A stretch of DNA of 64,000 nucleotides from 21-14-0-10-47-8 sp966211795 (GTDB taxonomy: Bacteria; Bdellovibrionota; Bdellovibrionia; Bdellovibrionales; Bdellovibrionaceae): the NCBI GenBank assembly GCA_966211795.1, contig CBIHNW010000022.1, positions 14,004 through 78,003 of the forward strand. The letters run 5' to 3'. Position 1 is the first letter of the stretch, and each line of letters opens with the position of its first letter. Below, one piece after another: positions 25,521-34,198 of this stretch. Made by a program: the position numbers and the translations under genes. The notes beneath the pieces are model-generated. The model saw nothing but the letters and a program-made list of their open reading frames with translations, made no database searches and was not told the DNA's origin.

Positions 25521-26429
25521 ATGGCTTCTTCGGCAAAAAAATCGACCGGACACAAAAGCAAAAAAAGACCGGCGGCCCCATCCGGCACATTGATCGTGAT
25601 CGGGGGCCGCGAGGATAAGACGGAAGAGATGGAGATCTTGCGAGAAATCGCCCGCGAAAACGGCAATGGCAAAATGGTGATCGCCACGATTGCCAGCCAA
25701 GTGCCGCAGGAAATGTGGGAAGATTACCATCGCATTTTCAAATCTCTGCACGTCAAAGAAATCGTGCACTTTAATATCGATCAGCACGAGCAAGCTCTTT
25801 ACACCGAAGCATTGGCCTTGTTCGAAGGCGCGAAAACCGTCTTTTTCACCGGTGGTGATCAGCTCAAGATCACCACGAAAATCGGTGGCACCCCGATCAT
25901 TGACGCGATTTTTGATATCTATTGGAATGGCGGAGTGATCGCCGGAACGTCCGCCGGTGCCGCCGCCATGGGAAAAACCATGTTGGTGGGCGGTGGGAAT
26001 TCAGAATCCCACAAAGTTGGAAACTGGATGATGGCGCCGGGGCTTGGCTTTATGGAGAATATCTTGATCGATCAGCACTTCGCGCAGCGCGGACGCATCG
26101 GTCGATTGCTCGGCGCAGTCGCACTGAATCCCGGAGTTCTCGGCATCGGCATCGACGAAGACACGGCAATCTTGGTGCGCGATGAACAATTTCGGGTGAT
26201 CGGGAATAATGCCGTCTACGTCATCGATGGTCGCTACGTCACTTACACCAATATTTCCGAAGCCGCCGCCGAAAAAACAATGTCGATGCACGACACCCGC
26301 TTGCACGTGATGGCAAGCTCCGAGCGCTTTGATCTCAAAAGTCGCACGGCTTCGGTTGAAGGAAAGCCCACTCACGAACCGAAAAAGAGCGGCCGCAGCC
26401 GGAATCATCACGAAAGCTCAGTCCTTTAA
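25521..26429 (+). CDS. cphB: Cyanophycinase
   Basis: Cyanophycinase, a peptidase family S51 serine exopeptidase, cuts cyanophycin to beta-Asp-Arg dipeptides. The 302-residue protein has GTLIVIGGREDK near the N-terminus and the nucleophile motif GTSAGAAAM with Ser144. IDQHFAQRGRIGRL and GIGIDEDTAILV are also conserved in the family. The first 20 or so residues are Lys/Ser-rich (AKKSTGHKSKKRPAAPS) and not a signal peptide, so it acts in the cytoplasm. It follows cphA with AAGAGGT before the ATG and should be cotranscribed. No isoaspartyl dipeptidase to finish dipeptide breakdown is in the window. Its end overlaps the convergent methyltransferase by 12 bp. Confidence 0.94.
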   Translation: MASSAKKSTGHKSKKRPAAPSGTLIVIGGREDKTEEMEILREIARENGNGKMVIATIASQVPQEMWEDYHRIFKSLHVKEIVHFNIDQHEQALYTEALALFEGAKTVFFTGGDQLKITTKIGGTPIIDAIFDIYWNGGVIAGTSAGAAAMGKTMLVGGGNSESHKVGNWMMAPGLGFMENILIDQHFAQRGRIGRLLGAVALNPGVLGIGIDEDTAILVRDEQFRVIGNNAVYVIDGRYVTYTNISEAAAEKTMSMHDTRLHVMASSERFDLKSRTASVEGKPTHEPKKSGRSRNHHESSVL

Positions 26430-27353
26430 AACATTGTGCTTGGCCAGACGAAATGACATTTTCAAAAGCGACCAATCACTTTTTCCCTCGCTCGGGATCA
26501 TACTCGTGATCAGATTTTTGGACAGGCCCGGGGCGATGAACAATTTATCTCGACCTTCCGGAAGACCGATGACGATTTGAAAAGCGGGAAAACCGAAGGG
26601 CACCAGCTGCACCCACTTGCGCTTCGTGCCTTTGGGAATGGCGTGAAAAAATTCGTCCACGCTCCAGCTTGCCAAGATCGAGTCTCGAAAGTCCTTATTG
26701 AAATGCACCAACCCCAAATCTTCGTAGGCCTTGCCGGCAATGCGGTGATACAGATTGGCGGTCCCCTTGGTCTTCGGGCGCACGGGATCGAGCACAATGA
26801 TCAAGCCTTCCGGTTTCGCCACCCGATTGGCTTCCGTTAAGATGGCGGTGATTTGTTCGGGCGATTGCATATGGTGGGCGCCATCCATAAAACTGACCAC
26901 GTCCAGGGAATTCGAAGCAATCGCTTGAAGATCCGCGACATCGGATTTGATATAATTCAATTTATGATCCAGATTTTCTTGGCGCGCATTTTCGCGGGCG
27001 ATGTCGAGCATGGGCTCGGATAAATCAACGCCGGTGACATTTTCGCAGTTGAGATTTTTGGCCAGCATCCGCGTGAAGTGACCAGGTCCACAACACAGAT
27101 CAACGGCCTTGATCGGAGTTTTCGTGTCGATCAAACGTCGAACCATGTCCAAGACCAACACGTACGGCAATATCATCACCGAATTGATGGCGCGGTTGTA
27201 ATCCTCGACATGCTCTTTTTGATCGGTCAATGTGCTGGGTTCGGGAATGCGCTCAAGCTTTTGTTTGGATAACGAGTGACGAATCATCAGCCCTGCGTAT
27301 TGCACGGCTTTCACGAAGCCTGGTGTTTTGTGTCTCAGAATGTGACGTTGCAT
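26418..27353 (-). CDS. Class I SAM-dependent methyltransferase
   Basis: GGAGGA five bases before ATG 27353 sets the start (311 residues); a longer open frame upstream lacks such a site. The N-terminal 90 residues are basic and helical. The SAM domain has AVDLCCGPGHFTRMLAK (motif I), VTGVDLSEPMLDIARENA, SDVADLQAI and VVSFMDGAHHM, as in UbiE/Coq5-like methyltransferases. The C-terminal part is hydrophobic (LVPFGFPAFQIVIGL), hinting at a lipid or quinone-like substrate or membrane contact. It is convergent with cphB and is not obviously linked to cyanophycin. Confidence 0.75.
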   Translation of the reverse strand: MQRHILRHKTPGFVKAVQYAGLMIRHSLSKQKLERIPEPSTLTDQKEHVEDYNRAINSVMILPYVLVLDMVRRLIDTKTPIKAVDLCCGPGHFTRMLAKNLNCENVTGVDLSEPMLDIARENARQENLDHKLNYIKSDVADLQAIASNSLDVVSFMDGAHHMQSPEQITAILTEANRVAKPEGLIIVLDPVRPKTKGTANLYHRIAGKAYEDLGLVHFNKDFRDSILASWSVDEFFHAIPKGTKRKWVQLVPFGFPAFQIVIGLPEGRDKLFIAPGLSKNLITSMIPSEGKSDWSLLKMSFRLAKHNVLKD

Positions 27354-27524
27354 ATTTCCTCCGCTCAGTGAGATCAGAATAAAAGAAATGAACCCTTTTT
27401 CTGACTGAGATAAAATCCGCGCAAAGAACGAAATGTCCCCGCTTTTCAAAGACTTAGTTCGCGCGAAGGTTGATGGACCAAATTTTCCCGGAGAAAGGTG
27501 AAAAATCCTTAGACATCAAAGGTT

Positions 27525-27530
27525 TATAAT
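27525..27530 (+). promoter_or_regulatory. -10-like TATAAT upstream of the TPR gene
   Basis: A perfect TATAAT lies 57 bp before the GTG start at 27588 in an AT-rich divergent intergenic region. No good -35 element is seen at 17 bp, so an activator or another sigma factor might be needed if this is used. Confidence 0.35.
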
Positions 27531-27587
27531 TTTGAGCGGATCCGATTTCCGCTTCAGACCAAAGGCCAAGAGACCGATAAATCAGAT

Positions 27588-29108
27588 GTGGGGAAAAAAA
27601 CTTTTGATTGGTTAAAATTCCATGTAGAACTGGAAAAGCAGGTTGTTGAGAGCCAACACCTGGCCGTCAAGAATTCGCTGCACGATTTGAACTTTGGCCA
27701 AATTCCTCGTGAACATGTCGCCCCTTTAGCCGAACTTGCGTGGCGCATCTCCGAGCCTCTGCTAACGCTCAAACTTCTCAATAAAATCATATTTCCAGAA
27801 AATGAGTTCGAGCAAGACGCCACCGACCGCGAGAAATTCATCTACGCCACGGCGCTGGCCAATCTGGGCGCCGTCGACGAAGCCCTGGAACTTTTCTCCG
27901 CCATCCGCAGTGAAAATGAGCCCGAGCTGGGACTGAGAAAAGCTTTGGCGCACTTTCGGACCTGGAACTACCGTGCGGCCCGGCCTCTCTTGCAAGAATT
28001 CGTGCAACAGCCTGGGCTTCCGCCCTATCGCCACCTGATCGGGCAAGTCAATTTGGCGGCGGCCCTGGTGACCGATTGCCAATTCGAGGTCGCTAAAAAT
28101 CTGCTGTCCGAAATCGAAGCCACTTGCGAGAAAAACAATTACCTCTTGCTGCTGGGGAACTGTTTTGAACTGCAGTCCCAGATTTATTTTTTTCAAAAGG
28201 ATTACGACACCGCACTGGGCCTGCTGGAGAAATCACTGCGGCTTTTGGAAAAACAGGGCGGCGAATTTCATCTCTACGCCGAAAAGTGGAAGGTCATCTG
28301 TCTTGCCTACCAAAAACGTGATGCCCCATCGCTGGAAGCGCTCAGAGCCTTTCGGCAAAAGGCCCTGCAGGTAGCGCATGCCGAAACCGTTCGCGAATGC
28401 GATCTTTTCGAGTCCTGCCTCACGCAAGATGAAAACATGTTTCGCAAGGTGATCCTGGGAACTCCGTTCGAGTTCTACCGCCAACGAGCCCGAGCTTTGT
28501 ATGGTCGAAATCTCTCGGCCCAGGGACAGTTTCATTGGCAGCTGGGAAGTAACGCCGAAAATCAAACTCCATTTATCTTTCGTCCCTACGATGTCCAAGC
28601 CGGTGGCGAGAGCCTGCACCAGAAGTCGCTTCTGCTGGCATTGTTCGAAGCGCTGACGGTGGATTTTTATCGCTCGAACCACATAGGCCTTTTGTTTCAG
28701 CGCATCTACAAGGGTGAAAAATTCAATCCCTTCTCTTCGCCGACACGGGTCTTAAGCCTGATCAAACGCTTGGATCATTGGTTCACCGAGCAAAAAGTTC
28801 CGCTGCGGGTGCAGATGCGAAAAAGCGAATTTGCTTTGATCGCAAATGAAAACCGCTCGGTTCAGGTTTTGGTTCAACGGGCCAAGTCTCTTTCGAAACA
28901 GGACGGACACATCTCAAGACTGCGCGAGCTTTTCAAGGGACGAAGCTTTACCTCCAAGCTGGTCGCCGAGAAACTGGAAATTTCAAAAGACTCGGCGCAG
29001 AGCTTGCTGCTTCAAGCTGTCCAAGAGAGCTTGCTGGTCAAACGGGGCACCGGTCGCGCCACGACCTATATGTGGGCGCCACGGAATAAAAAAGGAGCGG
29101 CCGCATGA
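27588..29108 (+). CDS. TPR-like helical repeat protein with C-terminal winged helix
   Basis: The 506-residue protein has no signal peptide or membrane segment. Residues about 40-280 are helical repeats of TPR type (for example ATALANLGAVDEALELFSAI, ALAHFRTWNYRAARPLLQEF, QSQIYFFQKDYDTALGLLEKSLRLLEKQ). The last 80 or so residues (LRELFKGRSFTSKLVAEKLEISKDSAQSLL...KRGTGRATTYMW) read as a winged helix-turn-helix. It is therefore probably a regulator or scaffold; its ligand is unknown. The start is weak (GTG at 27588 with no clear ribosome site; an out-of-frame ATG overlaps it). It overlaps the following lipoprotein by four bases, so both are made together. Confidence 0.65.
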   Translation: MGKKTFDWLKFHVELEKQVVESQHLAVKNSLHDLNFGQIPREHVAPLAELAWRISEPLLTLKLLNKIIFPENEFEQDATDREKFIYATALANLGAVDEALELFSAIRSENEPELGLRKALAHFRTWNYRAARPLLQEFVQQPGLPPYRHLIGQVNLAAALVTDCQFEVAKNLLSEIEATCEKNNYLLLLGNCFELQSQIYFFQKDYDTALGLLEKSLRLLEKQGGEFHLYAEKWKVICLAYQKRDAPSLEALRAFRQKALQVAHAETVRECDLFESCLTQDENMFRKVILGTPFEFYRQRARALYGRNLSAQGQFHWQLGSNAENQTPFIFRPYDVQAGGESLHQKSLLLALFEALTVDFYRSNHIGLLFQRIYKGEKFNPFSSPTRVLSLIKRLDHWFTEQKVPLRVQMRKSEFALIANENRSVQVLVQRAKSLSKQDGHISRLRELFKGRSFTSKLVAEKLEISKDSAQSLLLQAVQESLLVKRGTGRATTYMWAPRNKKGAAA

Positions 29109-31270
29109 AACGCAGAAAACTGCTCAGGCTTTTCAGTGTTGCCAGCCTCATCCCGATTTTACTTTTCTTTCAGAACTGTTCCCAAGTTCGCTTCTTAGCC
29201 AGCGAAAGCAGCGATTTGCTGAAGGGTCAAAATAACGGCGGTGGTTACGGCGGCAAACCGGGCGGCGACTATTATCGCTTCGTTCCCGATTTCACCTGCG
29301 AAGGCCAAGAGTCCTTTCAAACCCACATCCGCATTGACGAGAACAACGTCACCATCGCCGAAAATCGACGCACCCAGTGCGTCCGCTCGGGCGTGAGCCT
29401 TGATCCAAGCCTTTTGGACACATCGATTTACCAAAACGACGTGATCGGATACCTGGAAGGAATTTTTGAATCCGCAAGTCTTGCACCAACCAAAATTCCG
29501 GCCAATCTCGTCGAAGTCTGGTGCCGCGACAGCAAAGATCAATCCGGTATTGAAACCATCACTCATTTTGATCGCTCGACCAACACGGCCGTCACGCGAA
29601 TTCACTTTGCGGCGCCGGATGCGGGCGGCGCACTGAGCAACCAAACGATCAACGACTTCCCGGTTGCGCGCGTGATCAATAGCAAGAGCGTGATCGTGCG
29701 CAACGAGCTGGGCTTCGAGCTGACCGTGCATCGAGATCAGCCGGCTGCCGAGACGGGCCTTTTCAAGGCCGAGCTTCAAGCCGTGATCAATGGCAACCAG
29801 GTCACGCGCCCCACCTCGTGTCGCCTGGGTGGGTCTCTCGATTCCACCGTCTGGCCGGCTCAGCAGATCGTGGACAACGACATTGCGTATTTGAAAATCT
29901 CGCCGGATCAAAAAAATCTGGCCTACACCACGGCCACCAACACGCCGGCCAACAATCATTCCCTGTTTCTGTCCAACTTGGATGGCTCTCGTCAGAACCT
30001 GCTGAGCCAGAATCTCAGCATCTCCAATTGGCAATTGCTGTTTAGCCCCGATTCGAAAAAACTGGCGTACCTGATCGACAATCTCAGTTTTCCGGCAGCC
30101 AATTTGATGAGTGCGGATGTCGATGGCACTTCGCCCGTTGAAATTTCAAATCTCACGACGGGCAGCAGTCTGTTCTCGATCTCGGCCGACAGCCAATCCA
30201 TCGTTTATAACTCTGGTGATTTCACGAATCCGTGGCTCAAGTCTGCTGCGATCAGCGGTGGCGGCAATTTAACGGATTTAAATCCGGCTTTTCCAGCTTC
30301 TTCGCCTTCGAACACGAGCGGTCTTAAGAATGTCGGGGGCCGTTTCTCGGTTTCGTCCACTGGCAATCAGGTGGCTTTTCTTTGCTGCCGATCCACCATT
30401 GATTTGTATGTGTCCCAGACCGACGGTTCTGCTCTCACGCGCATCACGCCCTCATTGCCGTCCGGGTACGTGGTGGACGGAGCGGTGTTTCCTCTGTCCA
30501 ACTCGGATCGACTTTTACAAGTGACCGCGTGGGCCAATCCCACGCCGAGCAGCACGTCCTTTATCACCTTCTTGATGACGATTGATGGTTCGAGATCTCT
30601 GCTGATACCGAACGAGTGGTTGGTGGAAAGTGTCAGCCCTTCGGGAGATTTCGTCATCTTGCTGAGCACCAAGGATCGCATCACCCGCCAGATCGCCAAT
30701 TTAAAAAACGGCAGCTACCTGCCCCTGCCTGCTTCTGCAGACCAGATCTACAGCTCTCCTTTTATTTTCGCGCAAGATTCCGCCAGCGTCGTGGGATGGA
30801 CCGAGGATCCGGAACTGATGCAAGACAAAGCGGTGATGATTTCCACGGTGGATGGTGCCGTTCAAGAAATCTGTCCGGGGGTCGCAAGCTCGGCCGTGCA
30901 TGAAGTCCGCGCCAACACGTTCGTGGTTCTTTCTGAAGATGCGAATGCCGGTCAGATTCGGGTGTATCTCAAGTCTGCGGCGCAGGCCTGCCAGCAAGTC
31001 AACTCAGTGCCCATCTCATCTTCTGCCGGAGGCGGTCTCTCGCTGGCAATCGCTCCGGACGGCGCCAAGATTTTGGTGCAAAAACAGAATCAGCTTTTCT
31101 ACATTCCGCTGAACGGTCGGCCCGCCTACCAGGTCAACACACCGGTCTTTTTGGCAGCCGACATCAAGAGCTTCCAGTTTTTAAATGATTCCCGCTCGGT
31201 GCTCTTCACGGGCCACCAAATTCGCGCCAGCGAGAATCACGCTTTCTTGTGGACGGCGCCATCGAATTGA
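29105..31270 (+). CDS. Lipoprotein with TolB-like beta-propeller
   Basis: The 721-residue product carries a lipoprotein signal (KLLRLFSVASLIPILLFFQNC; lipid attachment at Cys25). The lipobox is FFQN-C rather than the textbook L-S/A-G/A-C, a form often seen in this group. After a Gly-rich linker and a domain of about 200 residues of unknown fold come repeated WD40/TolB-type blades with D-G-S and S-P-D motifs, for example LKISPDQKNLAYTTAT, LFSPDSKKLAYLIDN, FSISADSQSIVYNSG and LAIAPDGAKILVQ. It should sit in the outer membrane or periplasm as a binding platform. It is translationally coupled to the TPR/wHTH gene. Its 3' end overlaps the convergent uracil-DNA glycosylase by 34 bp. Confidence 0.78.
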   Translation: MKRRKLLRLFSVASLIPILLFFQNCSQVRFLASESSDLLKGQNNGGGYGGKPGGDYYRFVPDFTCEGQESFQTHIRIDENNVTIAENRRTQCVRSGVSLDPSLLDTSIYQNDVIGYLEGIFESASLAPTKIPANLVEVWCRDSKDQSGIETITHFDRSTNTAVTRIHFAAPDAGGALSNQTINDFPVARVINSKSVIVRNELGFELTVHRDQPAAETGLFKAELQAVINGNQVTRPTSCRLGGSLDSTVWPAQQIVDNDIAYLKISPDQKNLAYTTATNTPANNHSLFLSNLDGSRQNLLSQNLSISNWQLLFSPDSKKLAYLIDNLSFPAANLMSADVDGTSPVEISNLTTGSSLFSISADSQSIVYNSGDFTNPWLKSAAISGGGNLTDLNPAFPASSPSNTSGLKNVGGRFSVSSTGNQVAFLCCRSTIDLYVSQTDGSALTRITPSLPSGYVVDGAVFPLSNSDRLLQVTAWANPTPSSTSFITFLMTIDGSRSLLIPNEWLVESVSPSGDFVILLSTKDRITRQIANLKNGSYLPLPASADQIYSSPFIFAQDSASVVGWTEDPELMQDKAVMISTVDGAVQEICPGVASSAVHEVRANTFVVLSEDANAGQIRVYLKSAAQACQQVNSVPISSSAGGGLSLAIAPDGAKILVQKQNQLFYIPLNGRPAYQVNTPVFLAADIKSFQFLNDSRSVLFTGHQIRASENHAFLWTAPSN

Positions 31271-31914
31271 AATTCATGGCCGACCAATTGAAGCGCTTGC
31301 GCCAGTTTCGTTTTCCCTGGCTCCGTTTTCGGCCAACGAGAGACCCCGCTTGGATGCGGAAGCGGAATCACCTCGACATCATGCCCGTGAAAACGGGCTT
31401 TGATTTTACGACCCACCACGTCCGTTAAGGGCGTGCTTTTGTGAAAACCCGTTTCCCCTAGCACTTCACGGATCGCCACTTTGCCGACGGCCAAAATAAT
31501 CCGGGGCTTCAGCGCTTGGACTTCGTCTTTCAAAAAACCGCGGCAATTTTCAATTTCATCTTCACTGGGCTCGCGATCGCCGGCACCACTTTTGGATTTC
31601 CCCGGAAAACAGCGGACGACGGCCGAGAAATAAATCTGCTCGCGAAGCTCTTCCTCATCCAAGCCGGTCACTGAGCCCAACCATTTGAAGAGCGTTTTTC
31701 CCGCCGTGTAGGCAAAGGGTCTTCCGAGCGAGCTTTCATGCGCGCCCGGCGCTTGACCGACCAACAAGATCGGCGATTCCAATGCGGGGCCGTGCACGGC
31801 TTCGCTGCACACACTGGGGCATTGCCGACACTGACGAAGGCGCGAATGGACTTTGGATAAAGAGCGAAGGGTCGAGTTCTGTTTCAAGGATGGCAGAATA
31901 AAACGAATGCCCAT
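31237..31914 (-). CDS. Iron-sulphur uracil-DNA glycosylase (family 4/5-like)
   Basis: These enzymes remove uracil from DNA to start base-excision repair. The protein (225 residues from ATG 31914; a GTG at 31935 would add seven) has motif A as VGQAPGAHE with the following GRPFAYTAGKTLFKWL, and motif B as PLPHPSG near the C-terminus. Four cysteines fit a 4Fe-4S cluster: the CRQC pair, VVRC and ENC. An additional C (PSVC) is near the first pair. These features place it among the Fe-S uracil-DNA glycosylases rather than family 1 (Ung). It stands alone, convergent with the lipoprotein gene. Confidence 0.85.
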   Translation of the reverse strand: MGIRFILPSLKQNSTLRSLSKVHSRLRQCRQCPSVCSEAVHGPALESPILLVGQAPGAHESSLGRPFAYTAGKTLFKWLGSVTGLDEEELREQIYFSAVVRCFPGKSKSGAGDREPSEDEIENCRGFLKDEVQALKPRIILAVGKVAIREVLGETGFHKSTPLTDVVGRKIKARFHGHDVEVIPLPHPSGVSRWPKTEPGKTKLAQALQLVGHEFQFDGAVHKKA

Positions 31915-32013
31915 GATTCTCAATTTCCGCTGCACCGTTTTTGTTAAACGCCAGTGCCGTGGAACGCACCGAGGACCTTGCCATCTGGATCGCGAAATGG
32001 AATGCTAAATCCT

Positions 32014-32601
32014 ATGAACCAAAAGCGGCTTTTCATCGGACTCGGTTTCACGAAGGACTTTGCAAGAAATGTCGAGCCTTGGGTCAAAAAAATCAAAAAA
32101 ACGGCCGACCAAAAAGAGATTTCCCTTAAATGGACACCGGCAATGAATTACCACATCACCTTGGTTTTTCTAGGCAACACGCCGTTGGAAAACATTCCGC
32201 TGATCGAAGAGAAAATGCAGTTGGTGGCCGAGCGCCATCACCCCTTCAGCTTAAAAATCCGTCACATCTCGGGTTTTCCGACATTGAATCAATCTCGCGT
32301 GATCTATTTCGACGTGCAAAGATCTCAGTCCATTCTGGATTTGCAAAGCGATCTGGAAAGAGAACTTTTACCGGCGGACAAAGTCGAAGCCGACTATACA
32401 CCGCATTTAACCCTGGCCCGACTTCGCAATCCGAAGAGCTGCCGGGATTTATTATCGCCTTTCGAACACGTGGATCTGGGGAAACAGGATGTGTCCTCAA
32501 TCCACCTCTTTAACAGCGTCATCTCGCACGGCACACCCGTCTACGAGCGCCTGTCGCAAGTCGAACTGAACAAGGTCCAGCAACTGGTTCCGACAAGCTA
32601 G
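32014..32601 (+). CDS. thpR: RNA 2',3'-cyclic phosphodiesterase (2'-5' RNA ligase family)
   Basis: The 195-residue protein has both HxTx catalytic motifs of the 2H phosphoesterase family: HITL in NYHITLVFLG (about residue 46) and HLTL in YTPHLTLARL (about residue 131). It also has the N-terminal KRLFIGLGF strand typical of ThpR/LigT. It opens 2',3'-cyclic phosphates on RNA ends and can join some tRNA halves in reverse. ATG 32014 starts just before this strand and gives the normal family length; upstream frame is open but has no homologous features. It is a stand-alone gene, divergent from the uracil-DNA glycosylase. Confidence 0.88.
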   Translation: MNQKRLFIGLGFTKDFARNVEPWVKKIKKTADQKEISLKWTPAMNYHITLVFLGNTPLENIPLIEEKMQLVAERHHPFSLKIRHISGFPTLNQSRVIYFDVQRSQSILDLQSDLERELLPADKVEADYTPHLTLARLRNPKSCRDLLSPFEHVDLGKQDVSSIHLFNSVISHGTPVYERLSQVELNKVQQLVPTS

Positions 32602-32612
32602 AAGCTATTTCA

Positions 32613-33509
32613 TCACTGGTAGCTGGCCAAATAATCTTTCATGATCCTCGAGCCGACTTCGAGAAAGGCTTCAATCTTGGTCGACATGTGTTTATGGCCG
32701 GCATAGACGAAATGGATGGTGCGCAGATTCGAGCGCCATTCGGGTAAAACCGGAACCAGCTTTCCATTTTGCATTTCGGGGTAACAGAAAAATGTCGGCA
32801 GCAGCGCGATCCCCAAATGATTCAGCGCCAGGGACTTGACCGAGCTCAGCTCATTGCTGACCACCTGCTGCGACATCGACACCACGACACTGCCTTTGGC
32901 TCCTTGCAGTTTCCACTCGTCGGTGCCCAATGGCGAAAACTGCAGGCAGCTGTGCTGACGAAGATCTTTCGGATGCTGCGGAGTTCCCGATTTTTTTAAA
33001 TACTGTGGACTTGCGAACAAGGCGAAATGCACCGATCCCAATTTCTTCGCGATCAGGCTTGAGTCCTTGAGATCACCGGCGCGAATGGCGATGTCAAAAC
33101 CTTCACCCACCAAATCCACGGTGCGATCGCTCAGATTGAGCTCAAAATTCACCTTGGGATATTGCACCTTGAAAGCCTGCACGATTTTGGGAATCACCGT
33201 CCCGCCAAGCTCAATCGGCGCCGTCACCCGAAGCAAGCCCTGCGGCTCTTTTTGTCCGGCAGTCAGTTCTTCTTCGGCCGCGCGCAGCTCTTCCAAACCT
33301 CGATGGCAACGGTCAAAGAACGCTCGGCCCTCGTCGGTGACAAAGAGCTTTCGCGTGGTGCGTTTGAGTAGCGACACACCCAAGCGAGTCTCAAGATCGG
33401 ACACCTTGGCGCTCACGGTCGAATTGGGCATTCCCAATTGCCGAGCGGCTTGCGTAAAGCTTCCCATCTCGACGACTTTGATAAACACGGCTATTTCATT
33501 TAAATCCAT
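32613..33509 (-). CDS. LysR-family transcriptional regulator
   Basis: GGAGGT seven bases before ATG 33509 sets the start (298 residues). An N-terminal helix-turn-helix (VFIKVVEMGSFTQAARQLGMPNSTVSAKVSDLETRLG, about residues 8-44) is followed by a substrate-binding domain with LRVTAPIELGGTVIPKIV and FDIAIRAGDLKDSSL. It belongs to the large CrgA-like subgroup with relaxed ligand specificity. It is divergent from the yceI-pirin pair, which it probably controls through the inverted repeats at 33539-33586. Confidence 0.9.
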   Translation of the reverse strand: MDLNEIAVFIKVVEMGSFTQAARQLGMPNSTVSAKVSDLETRLGVSLLKRTTRKLFVTDEGRAFFDRCHRGLEELRAAEEELTAGQKEPQGLLRVTAPIELGGTVIPKIVQAFKVQYPKVNFELNLSDRTVDLVGEGFDIAIRAGDLKDSSLIAKKLGSVHFALFASPQYLKKSGTPQHPKDLRQHSCLQFSPLGTDEWKLQGAKGSVVVSMSQQVVSNELSSVKSLALNHLGIALLPTFFCYPEMQNGKLVPVLPEWRSNLRTIHFVYAGHKHMSTKIEAFLEVGSRIMKDYLASYQ

Positions 33510-33538
33510 TCCAACCTCCAGATGCGCGACGATGCATT

Positions 33539-33586
33539 CTGGATTATGCATTAGACTGAACAATAATTCCAGTTTTTACTGTCTAA
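33539..33586. promoter_or_regulatory. Candidate LysR operator between the regulator and yceI genes
   Basis: Two imperfectly nested inverted repeats are seen: CTGGATTAT (33539-33547) with ATAATTCCAG (33563-33572), and TTAGAC (33551-33556) with GTCTAA (33581-33586). Dyads of this type in divergent spacers are usual LysR binding sites. Assignment rests on position only. Confidence 0.4.
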
Positions 33587-33650
33587 TAAATGATCGTGAA
33601 CTCCGATAGATTGTTTGTATCAACCAATGAATTTTTAAAAGGAGTTCCCT

Positions 33651-34184
33651 ATGACCACCCAATACCAAATCGATCCCGCTCACTCAACCGCAAGCTTTAG
33701 CATCAAACACATGATGATCGCCAAAGTTCATGGTGGCTTCGAAAAGATGTCCGGAACGCTGACCTTGGATTCGGCCAACCCGGCTCTGTCGAAAGTGGAA
33801 GCGCAAATCGAAACGGCCAGCATCAACACCCGCGAGGCCCAGCGCGACGCTCACTTGAAAAGTGCGGACTTTTTTGATGCCGAGAAATTTCCTTTGATCA
33901 CTTTCAAATCCACCGCGGTCGAAAAATCCGGCGACGGTGAATTGAAAGTCAAAGGCGATCTCACCATTCATGGCGTCACCCAGAAGGTGACATTGGACAT
34001 CGAAGGGCCAAGCCAAGAAGTGAAAGATCCATGGGGAAACACAAAGATTGGCGTCTCGGGCACAACCAAAATCAAACGCAAAGATTTCGGTCTGACATGG
34101 AACGCGGCATTGGAAGCCGGTGGAGTCTTGGTCGGAGACGACGTCAATATTACACTTGAAGTGCAGTTTGTGAAACAGGCGTAA
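33651..34184 (+). CDS. YceI-family lipid-binding protein
   Basis: YceI proteins are lipocalin-like barrels that bind polyisoprenoids or amphiphiles. The 177-residue protein begins YQIDPAHSTASFSIKHMMIAKVHGGF. It contains the typical REAQRDAHLKSADFFDAEKFPLITFKST and GDLTIHGVTQKVTLDIEG segments, with the last residues forming the closing strand ITLEVQFV. It has no signal peptide, unlike the Escherichia coli protein, so it is likely cytoplasmic. AAGGAG lies before the ATG. It is followed after 14 bp by the pirin gene, a frequent partner under LysR control. Confidence 0.92.
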   Translation: MTTQYQIDPAHSTASFSIKHMMIAKVHGGFEKMSGTLTLDSANPALSKVEAQIETASINTREAQRDAHLKSADFFDAEKFPLITFKSTAVEKSGDGELKVKGDLTIHGVTQKVTLDIEGPSQEVKDPWGNTKIGVSGTTKIKRKDFGLTWNAALEAGGVLVGDDVNITLEVQFVKQA

Positions 34185-34198
34185 ACAAGGAGTTTGAA

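Noticed and set aside
29195..30034. 279-codon open frame on the minus strand
   Set aside because: Antisense to the beta-propeller lipoprotein; repetitive Arg/Gly/Asp composition and no recognisable family.
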